Below, in pieces: positions 55,199 to 64,000 of a stretch of DNA of 64,000 nucleotides; positions within the stretch are counted from its first letter, which is position 1; each line of letters starts with the position of its first letter. Both the position numbers and the translations under genes were made by a program. The notes under the pieces are model-generated. The model saw only the letters and a list, made by a program, of their open reading frames with translations, did no database searches and was not told the origin of the DNA. Source of the DNA: Lutraria lutraria (Eukaryota > Mollusca > Bivalvia > Venerida > Mactridae); the NCBI GenBank assembly GCA_964023205.1, contig OZ026838.1, positions 24,083,843 through 24,147,842 on the forward strand. Direction: 5' to 3'.

Positions 55199-55419
55199 TA
55201 GGGAGCCCTCCCTGAATAAGGCCGGTGGTTGGCCCTTTTTTCAATGCACGTCCATCTCATTTTGTTTTTCTGTAATGTGGCTTAACATTCTATCGATTTC
55301 AAAAATCATTTCGAAGATTCATACTGTACTTTCAACGTGCTGCACTTGCATTTTTGAATAGGTTATGTAAAAAACTAAGTCAGTTGCTTACCCTATCATA
55401 AATACATTATCAGTGACTG

Positions 55420-56720
55420 GTTGTGCCTATAGTACCATAAGTGACAGACTAAGTAACCAGCTAAATGTATATAACTACATGAATGTAAGTATCTGACCAA
55501 GTAAGTGACAATGTTAATTAAATAACTAGGTATACATACTGTAGAACGCTTTAATTTTGCGAGGTCAAAATTTCGCATTTTTTTGGTTAAAAATCAGCTG
55601 TTTTCTTTATTCGCGTATTTATGAATTCGCGTATTTATGAATTCGCGACTTCAGTCAGAATTAAAGTGGGATCTGATCAAAGACACGCTGTCGTTGCTTT
55701 GATATTTGTGTGTCACACCTGACCTGTGAGACATTCAGTGTTTTATATCTAATAAAGCATAATAACAATCGATTGATAATAGTTTGGGATTGTTGTGGAA
55801 GTTATGTTTTACGAACAGTAGGTAAGTGTGAAAAACTGTTACTAGTATGTTCAAATGATGTCCAAAATTGTTCAACAAACGATAGTTTAGTAAAAGCAAT
55901 ATTATGAAAAAATTAGATTGCAAACATTAAAGATATACGTATGTTTATTGTTAATATATTGCTTTCACAAGATTAACTAAACTGATTATTCTACGATAAA
56001 ATACTATTACAGAATTAAGTTGCGTATTTTCGGACATACTCATTATATAAAATTCAGCATTTATTCGCGACATTTAAGAATTCGCGAGGTATTCAATTCG
56101 CGAATATTAGCGAAAATAAAACTAACGCGAATAAAACCAGTTCTACAGTAGTATGTATTTGACAAGTGAGGGACCAAATGTATAAGACAATGTCAGTGAC
56201 TGGCTAATTGTTTATAACAAGGTAAGTGGCCTTCTAATTGTATGTTAATTAGTGTACATAACTTGGTAAATTAACGACTAATTGTATGTTAATTAGTGTA
56301 TGTACATGTAACTTGGTGACAGGCGAATAGTATGTTAATTAGTGTATATAACTTGTGTTGTGACTGGTTAACTGTATGTTAATTAGTGTATATAACTTGG
56401 TAAGTAACTGGTTAATTGTATGTTAATTAGTGTCTATAACTTGGTGACAGGCTAATTGTATGTTAATTAGTGTATATAACTTGGTAAGTGACTGGTTAAT
56501 TGTATGTGAATTAGTGTATACAACTTGTGTAGTGACTGGCTAATTGTATGTTAATAAGTGTATATAACTTTGTGACAGGCTAATTGTATGTTAATTAGTG
56601 TATATGACTTGGTAAGTGACTGGTTAATTGTATGTTGATTAGTGTATATAACTTGTGTTGTGACTGGTTAATTGTATTTTAATTAGTGTATATAACTTGG
56701 TATGTGACTGACTGGCTGAA
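55420..56720 (+). repeat. Degenerate ~43-bp minisatellite, interrupted by a MITE
   Basis: TGTATGTTAATTAGTGTATA and ACTTGGTAAGTGACTGG recur about every 43 bp between 56200 and 56720 (about 12 units). Sparser AAGTGACTGGTT-like words appear at 55420-55535, so the domain was split by the MITE at 55539-56148. Confidence 0.8.
55539..56148. mobile_element. TA-flanked MITE, complete copy
   Basis: The left end CTGTAGAACGCTTTAATTTT and the right end CGCGAATAAAACCAGTTCTA / CAG are inverted (CTGTAGAAC perfect, then TTTxATTxGCG). TA lies at 55537-55538 and 56149-56150. 610 bp, with repeated TTCGCGTATTTATGAA and no transposase. A truncated sibling lies at 27222-27427. Confidence 0.85.
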
Positions 56721-57537
56721 TGTCTGACTTATTGTTTGTTGCTCAATTGTAATGTGTGGTGCAATTTTATAACTGTCAAAGCTAATTAATTACACGGTCG
56801 ATGAATGTGATTACTTTTAGCTTCATACCATTTTTTTTTTTTTACCATTATATAATGTTTTGTAGTCATCGTTAAATACATAATTGTACGTTTGTTCACT
56901 GGTATAACAAAAATCATAGAACAGATTACCAAAGTAATTGTACGGTACTACCTTGCCGAAGGTAAAAATAAATGCAAGCATTGACTGTGAAATTATGCAG
57001 CTTTGACAGTTTAATAAAATCGCACATTATCAACTTTTAGCTATTGACTAATAATGTTCGGAAACAACTGACCACACTCCGATGAAATGCAACCATGGTC
57101 CTGCTTTTATGAGGATCCATTAGCTGACACAAAATCTAGTTCAAGAACATGCGTATGTACTTGAAAAATATGTAAGCCCTTATTAATTACAATTAAATAA
57201 AAATATGCAAAGTAACAATTATAGAATCTAAGCTAAGACATGCCTATGATTGAAACTATACTTGAGACTTGTGTACATACCCTTAGGTAGGCATCAGATC
57301 AATACAGGAGCATCATGGGAAAACAATACCACCACAGCTTTCTACAGATCATACATCCACTTAATGAGTGATTTCTTAGTTCTCTGCACCATACTATAAA
57401 AAGAACAATTTTGGTGTTAATTAAATGATCATTAACTAGACAAAATATGAAAAAATATAAGTTGGAATATCTTTTTACAAAAGTGCTTAACGAAGTATAA
57501 ACAGATAAACTAAGTTAGTAAAGGACATGACTAAATA
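56721..57537. other. Spacer, nothing recognised
   Basis: T-run near 56831-56841; otherwise AT-rich unique-looking sequence without a gene signal. Confidence 0.4.
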
Positions 57538-57707
57538 CAGTCAAACCTGTGTAAGGGGTCACTTCTGAATAAAGGCCATCATCTGAATATAGTCTATTCT
57601 TTAAAGAACTGCCATTGAATATCCAGAACAAATGACCTCTAAATAAAGGTCACCTGTCAATAAAGGCCACATTTTCTCTTTCCTAAGAGTGGCCACTGGT
57701 TTGGCTG
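57538..57707. mobile_element. Short pogo-like MITE
   Basis: CAGTCAAACCTGTGTAAGGG at the left and GTGGCCACTGGTTTGGCTG at the right are inverted; the inside has ATAAAGGCCA three times. TA precedes the left end. About 170 bp. Confidence 0.65.
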
Positions 57708-57711
57708 AATG

Positions 57712-60600
57712 TAAGTACCTGGCTAAGGATGTAACTGACTAACTTTGTATGTATGTGACTAGCAAAGTATATAAGTGCCTAATTAAATTTGTAATGAATT
57801 GCCTTAGTAATAAGTTCCTGACTAAGTATATAACTGATTAACTAAGTATGTTAGTTTGACTAAATATGTAAGTTTATTACTAAGTATGTTAGTATCTGAA
57901 TATGTATGCAGTGTCTGACGTAGTGTGAAACTGACTAAGTATGTAAGTGCTGATTAAGTATGTAAGTGTTTGCCTTAGTATGGAAGTGCCTAAGTATATA
58001 TCTAATTAACTAAGTATGTATGAAGTATGACAAAATATTTAAGTATTATATTAAGTATCTGATTCTGAATAAATATGTCTGACTTAGTATCTAAGTATCT
58101 GAATAAGTATGCAAGTTCCTGGCTTAGTATCTAAGTATCTGAATAATTATATAAGTGTATGGCTTAATATTTAAGTATCTGAATAAGTATGTAAATGCCT
58201 GGCTTAATATATATGTATCTGAATAATTATGTAAGTGCCTGTCTTAATATTTATGTATCTGAATAATTATGCAAGTGCCTGTCTTAATATGTATGTATCT
58301 GAATAAGTATGTAAGTGCCTGTCTTAATATGTATGTATCTGAATAAGTATGTAAGTGCCTGTCTTAATATTTATGTGTCTTAATATTTATGTATCTGAAT
58401 AAGTATGTAAATGCCTGACTTAATATTTATGTATCTGAATAAGTATGTAAGTGCCTGTCTTAATATTTATGTATCTGAATAATTATGCAAGTGCCTGTCT
58501 TAATATTTATGTATCTGAATAAGTATGTAAATGCCTGACTTAATATTTATGTATCTGAATAAGTATGTAAGTGCCTGTCTTAATATGTATGTATCTGAAT
58601 AAGTATGTAAGTGCCTGTCTTAATATGTATGTATCTGAATAAGTATGTAAGTGCCTGTCTTAATATTTATGTATCTGAATAAGTATGTAAATGCCTGACT
58701 TAATATTTATGTATCTGAATAAGTATGTAAGTGCCTGTCTTAATATTTATGTATCTGAATAATTATGCAAGTGCCTGTCTTAATATTTAAGTATCTGAAT
58801 AAGTATTTAAATGCCTGACTTAATATTTATGTATCTGAATAAGTATGTAAATGCCTGACTTAATATTTATGTATCTGAATAAGTATGTAAGTGCCTGTCT
58901 TAATATGTATGTATCTGAATAAGTATGTAAGTGCCTGTCTTAATATGTATGTATCTGAATAAGTATGTAAATGCCTGTCTTAATATTTATGTATCTGAAT
59001 AATTATGCAAGTGCCTGGCTTAATATTTATGTATCTGAATAATTATGTAAGTGCCTGGCTTAATATTTAAATATCTGAATAATTATGTTAGTGCCTGGCT
59101 TAATATTTATGTATCTGAATAATTATGTAAGTGCCTGGCTTAATATTTATGTATCTGAATAAGTATGTAAATGCCTGACTTAATATTTAAGTATCTGAAT
59201 AAGTATGTAAATGCCTGTCTTAATATTTATGTATCTGAATAAGTATGTAAATGCCTGTCTTAATATTTATGTATCTGAATAATTATGTAAGTGCCTGGCT
59301 TAATATTTATGTATCTGAATAAGTATGTACATGTAAGTGCCTGGCTTAATATTTAAATATCTGAATAATTATGTAAGTGCCTGTCTTAATATTTATGTAT
59401 CTGAATAAGTATGTACATGTAAGTGCCTGGCTTAATATTTAAATATCTGAATAATTATGTAAGTGCCTGTCTTAATATTTATGTATCTGAATAAGTACGT
59501 AAGTGCCTGTCTTAATATTTAAGTATCTGAATAAGTATGTAAGTGCCTGGCTTAATATTTATGTATCTGAATAATTATGTAAGTGCCTGGCGTAATATTT
59601 ATGTATCTGAATAAGTATGTACATGTAAGTGCCTGTCTTAATATCTATGTATCTGAATAATTATGTAAATGCCTGTCTTAATATTTAAGTACCGGAATAA
59701 GTATGTAAGTGCCTGTCTTAATATTTATGTATCTGAATAAGTATGTAAGTGCCTGTCTTAATATTTATGTATCTGAATAAGTATGTGCCTGTCTTAATAT
59801 TTATGTATCTGAATAAGTATGTACATGTAAGTGCCTGATTTAATATTTATGTACATTTGTATCTGAATAAGTATGTAAGTGCCTGATTTAATATCTGAAT
59901 AATTATGTAAGTGCCTGTCTTAATATTTATGTATCTGAATAAATATGTAAGTGCCTGATTTAATATTTAAGTATCTGAATATATATATAAGTGCCTGGCT
60001 TAATAATATGAGTGCCTGACATAGGATGTAACAGACTAACTTAGCATATATAAGGACCTGACTAAATAAGTATCTGTCTAAGCATAACAGTGCCTGACTT
60101 AATATGTGACTGACTTAGTATGGAACAGACAAAAGTTAGTATGTAAGTATTTGTCTAAGTATACAAATGTCTGACTTAGTATGCAAATGACTAAGTATGT
60201 TAGTGCTGAACTTAGTATGTAACAGATTAACTATGTATGCAAGTGCCAGACTAATTATGCTTACAGACTGACTAAGTACGAAATGTACATTTCTTACCAA
60301 ATATGTAACATACAAAATAAGTATTATTGCGTCTGGCATTATATTAAAGAAGTGAGTTGAATTTGTAACAGACCTAATAGTAAGTGCCTAACTGGGGACG
60401 TAATTGCCTTGCTAAAATATGAAAGTACCTTACTAAGTATGAAAACGACTACATATTTAAGTGCCTAATAAGTGCCAGGCTAATGATGTAAGTTCCTGAC
60501 ATGGTATGCAAGTCTCCAAGTGTGTAAGTGCTTCATTAAGTATGTAACAGACAAACAAAGTATGTAACATCCTGGATAAGTATTTAAGTAAGTTATCTAT
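57712..60600 (+). repeat. Large minisatellite: 40-bp core array with ~20-bp monomeric edges
   Basis: The core at about 58060-59990 repeats CTGAATAAGTATGTAAGTGC + CTGTCTTAATATTTATGTAT with exact 40-bp spacing, about 48 units. Some units have an 8-bp ACATGTAA-type insertion (59327, 59412, 59619, 59820). The two 20-bp halves are themselves similar. Outside the core (57712-58060 and 60000-60600) irregular AAGTATGTAAGTGCCTGACT-type ~20-bp words continue and fade. No coding potential. Confidence 0.95.
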
Positions 60601-60930
60601 CTACTAAGAACAAGAATGTCATGTAGTACACAATCATTAAATAAAATTTTACCTTGAAGCCTTGAATAGTCTTATATTGCTGACTGTCGCTCTTGCTCTA
60701 ATTGGCATCGAACTGTGTTGGTAGTTTAATTATTGTCAAGAACGATTCGCCCAAATCTCCCAATCATAGCCTTATGCTTGAACTGTACAGAGCTTACAAC
60801 TTTAGTTGAAGACTGTTTCTTATTTCCATGTGACCTGTAACCACAAAATGATGAACTGTTATTAATTATGTAAGTGAATGAAACCTCCAATATTACCATA
60901 CCTAACCATTTTGTACTCATAGAAAATTAG
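60601..60930. other. Spacer, nothing recognised
   Basis: A minus-strand 64-codon ORF here shows no family resemblance. Confidence 0.4.
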
Positions 60931-60934
60931 GTCT

Positions 60935-61010
60935 AGGGCTTGAACTCATGATCCCGAGGGACATAGGCCCGGCGCACTCGGAGTCGAGCACAGCAGTCTG
61001 GCAACATTAT
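60935..61010 (-). mobile_element. tRNA-like relic, probably SINE fragment
   Basis: On the minus strand GCTGTGCTCGACTCCGAGTG, then CCTCGGGATCATGAGTTCAA and GCCCTAGACC resemble anticodon-arm to box B (GAGTTCAAGCCC) spacing of a tRNA. Stems do not pair well enough for a gene. Confidence 0.35.
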
Positions 61011-61295
61011 GTAATAACTAATAAAAGTAATTTCCGTGAAGAATAAGCCACCCCTATTATCTCTAGGTTGTTTCCCATTACACCAAAAAAGTCCATCTAA
61101 GCTTATTTAGAGTTTATTCAGCCTCTGATTCTGCACATCATATAATATGAATGTTTCATAAAATGTATTTCAATGAAATAGATTAAAGGGTCGCTATGCT
61201 TACAAAATCTGAAACCATCCATTGTAAATACAAACTAAAGTAAACGAACACTTGTATATATTGGTAAAATGCTGAATTTATAAAGATAGATTTTC
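61011..61295. other. Spacer, nothing recognised
   Basis: AT-rich, noncoding. Confidence 0.4.
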
Positions 61296-62384
61296 AGCTC
61301 TTAATAAGTGCCCAGGGTGAGCTTTTGTGATCAGTCATGGTTTGGCATTTGATGTCGTGCAGCGTCAACTTTAAATAGTGAACACATAGGGACCACATTT
61401 TTAGTTAAATTTTCACAAAACTGGGTCAGAATGTTAATATTGAAAAATTCTCGGACAACTTCGATAATGGGTCATTTGGGGTCAAACTAGGTCACTAGGT
61501 CAAATTGAAGGAAAACCATGTAAACACTCTAGAAATCACTGTTTTGATTGGATAGTGCCATAATGGGTCATCTGGGATCAAAAACTAGGTCACCAGGGCA
61601 AATCACTGGAAAACTTTGTGAACACTCTAGAAGTTACTGTTTTGGTTGGATCTTTATGAATCCTTGTCAGAATGTTTGTCTTTATAATATATCTTGGACA
61701 AGTTCGAACATGAGTCATCTTGGTTAAAAAAAACAGTCAAATCTTAGGTAAACCTTGTCAACACTCAAGATTTCAGTTATAATGGATCTTCACCAAACAT
61801 TGTCAAATTATTTGTCTTAATAATATGTAGAACAAGCTTGATTATGAATCACCTGGGGTCAAAAACTAGGCCACCAGGTAAAATCTTAGGAAAACCTTGT
61901 TAACATTGTAGGTGTTACAGTTTTGAGTGGATATTCATCAAACTTTGTCAGAATGTTTTTCCTTATTATATGTAGGACGAGTTCGAACATGGGTCACCTG
62001 GAGTCAAGAACTAGGTCACCAGGTCATATTTTAGGTAAAAAACATGTTAATACTCTAGATATCACTGTTTTGATTGGATCTTCACCAAACCTTGTCAGAT
62101 TATTTGTCTTAATGAGGACAAGTTCGAGTATGGGTCATCTGATGTCTTAGGAATACCTTATTAACACTTCAGATGTCAACTTTTGACTGGATCTTCACCA
62201 AACCTTGTTAGAATGTTTGCCTTAATAATGATATGTGGGGTTCGGACATGCGTCATCTATGGGTCAGACACTATGTCACCTGGTCAAATCACAGGAAAAC
62301 CTTGATATCAACAGACCTCATGACACAGGTTTTTAACGATGTTTTAATGAGCATACAATGATTGTCATCTTGACCCTCTTGTTT
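61296..62384 (+). repeat. Family-1 repeat, diverged copy j
   Basis: AGCTCTTAATAAGTGCCCAG / GGTGAGC at the 5' end, a shortened GTCGTGC region, about six core units (TTGTCAGAATGTTTGTC, GGGTCATCTGGG), and the 3' end CTTGACCCTCTTGTTT. It is older than the other copies: both hairpins are damaged and the 3' GTGAGC motif is missing. Confidence 0.8.
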
Positions 62385-64000
62385 ATCTAAAGGCGGATTG
62401 ACGTAGTTTAAATTCAAGAAAATATTGAGTATTTACAAGAAGCCCCTGTTTAGGTAAACTTTCATACCAACAGGTTAATTCTCTGGAGTGACCATATTCG
62501 TAAATAACTTACACATATAATAATAACAAGGTGAATCTAATCCTGAATATCGTACACTTATAATAAGTAACTCTATTCGTAAAGAACATATAATAATGAT
62601 AATAATGCTATATTTGTTAATCACTTACACATATAGTATAACAAAGTGACCCTTTTCGTAAATAACTCAAAAATATAATTTGCAGTATGCACTGACCGAC
62701 TTAATAGCATTAAAATAAGAATTACCTCTCTCAAGTCTCTCACATAATGGCAACCTGAAAATTCTGTCATCGTGAACGAGTCAGGCCATGCAGCGTAATT
62801 GCTTGTGGTCATGAATATATGGTCACAACACAGATCTGTGAATAAATTTAATCATTAAATAGTAGTAGCATTTCTTACTGTACATGTACACAGTAAAACC
62901 TCTCCAGAGCGGCCCTTTCTTGAGCAACAACCTCTCTTCAACGACAATATGTTTTTTCCTACTGCACGATTTAACTATCAATTTAACATCTCTAAAGCAA
63001 CAACAGCATCTAATTTTCAAATAAATTCACCGTAAGATCAATATATTCACCATGTTTGTTGCATAGGATTTATATGAATTATTTGCTAAAAACTTTGAGG
63101 AATAAACCTCGCAAAATTCGAACCGAGAGAAGTGGTAAATATTTGAGCCAATCTCCGTACAAAAGCCATTATTCTTGAAGTGAATACGCTTGTTTATTAG
63201 CGTATATGTATATAACCATTCATAGAAATACTACATCTTCTCAATCACTTTGTTGTGCCTAAATCTGTCTATTTTCTGTTTCGCCAACAACGGTGCAGAT
63301 TTTCCGTAAGAAATGAGACGGTGTTGCCACAAATGAGGCAACGGTGCATACTTCTACAGTAAAACGTATACGGTTCAGACACTTGATTAAAAGATTGTAA
63401 TGAAACCATAGATTTGTTGTTACATTTTAAGAGATGTGCTTAAATACTTAGTTTTAGTTGTTGCGTGTACATTATAATAGTAATGCAACTTCTACTGCGA
63501 GTAAAAATGTGACATCGATATGAAAAGCCTTTGTTTATAGATAAATAAAATACTTAATATGTTAATTACAAATATTCTTCTACTAGTTTAATGTTCGCAT
63601 TCAGTAAAAACTGTATTCATCGATGTTTTGAGTTACTAAGTATGACTAAGTAAGTAAGAATTTCATTTAAACCAGTAAGTTGACAAGAAAAATATAGTGT
63701 GTCTTTGAGAAAAATATCATAAACTCAAAAAATAAATAAGAAGATATATATACCATGTTGCCATGTCCGTGTATCTATTACTTGCCCTTTTTATTTTGCA
63801 GGGATCATATGTTTGACACTAGCGGAATAAGCAGAGGAAAGAGAAAATGTAAATTAAGGAATACGATGTATTTTTAAACCGGAAGAGCCCATAAGACGAT
63901 CTACCACTGTGAGAAAATATCATTGGTCTCACGAATCAAAAATTTGTATTGCCACATGTTCGACGTGGATTAATTCTTGAAACCTAAAGATTAGAGATAC
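62385..64000. other. Right end: AT-rich sequence, nothing firm
   Basis: Imperfect repeats of TTCGTAAATAACTTACACAT near 62500-62660. A decayed MITE-like stretch with ACAGTAAAACCTCTCCAGAG and CATCTCTAAAGCAACAACAG at 62885-63005. No gene recognised; the small ORFs have no family resemblance. Confidence 0.4.

Noticed and set aside
57712..60600. Regularly spaced array considered as CRISPR or coding repeat
   Set aside because: Forty-bp units without spacers, rich in stops in all frames; a minisatellite.

Overview
The window is animal (metazoan) nuclear DNA, AT-rich, and almost entirely transposable-element debris and tandem repeats. I could not establish a single host protein-coding gene. The mix of elements (a CR1/L2-like LINE with an esterase ORF1, a Tx1/L1-like LINE, a DIRS element, Ty3/Gypsy scraps, mariner, many MITEs, tRNA-derived SINEs) and above all the abundant AGCTCAC...GGGCCATCTTGGCCC repeats match what I associate from memory with bivalve mollusc genomes. 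The phylum is therefore an inference; a eukaryote with lophotrochozoan-type repeats is well supported.

Layout. 1-7.1 kb: three LINEs on the minus strand. LINE C (reverse transcriptase fragment) runs off the left edge. LINE A is a 5'-truncated LINE split in two by LINE B, a CR1/L2-type LINE with a coiled-coil/SGNH-esterase ORF1 and an endonuclease ORF2. LINE B carries a family-1 repeat where its reverse transcriptase should be. 7.1-12.1 kb: palindrome, then a family-5 repeat invaded by a TA-duplicating transposon and by a MULE-like MITE with a 10-bp target duplication, then a family-2 repeat holding about eight 160-bp units. 12.7-17 kb: Gypsy gag remnant, tRNA-derived SINE, and a 5'-truncated Tx1/L1-like LINE (LINE D) with poly(A) and a 62-bp target duplication. 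17.1-23.2 kb: a dead DIRS element on the minus strand (gag, RT/RNase H, tyrosine recombinase), interrupted by two family-1 repeats and an 81-bp satellite. 24.0-24.5 kb: Gypsy integrase remnant. 25-35 kb: MITEs, SINE pieces, a family-3 repeat holding a mariner with D,D34D remnants, a PIF/Harbinger-like MITE. 35.3-48.0 kb: a cluster of family-1 repeats in which two unequal crossovers (offsets 4,830 and 1,524 bp) made near-identical tandem duplications. 48-57 kb: family-5 repeat, Tc1-like and foldback MITEs, strong hairpins. 55.4-60.6 kb: minisatellite domain with a core of about 48 copies of a 40-bp unit. 61.3-62.4 kb: another family-1 repeat. The right end is unrecognised.

The most interesting signal is the AGCTCAC repeat superfamily. 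At least five families share a 5' hairpin starting AGCTCAC, a GTCGTGC-type short tandem, a core of ~145- or ~160-bp units, a 3' copy of the terminal motif inverted (CAxGTGAGC), a GGGCCATCTTGGCCC hairpin and a TCTTGTTT end. This resembles non-autonomous Helentrons (HINEs). Every copy in the window lies on the same strand, and the family-1 core carries many AGGTCA-N2-AGGTCA (DR2) nuclear-receptor motifs. Homologies were recognised by eye and memory; no searches were run.
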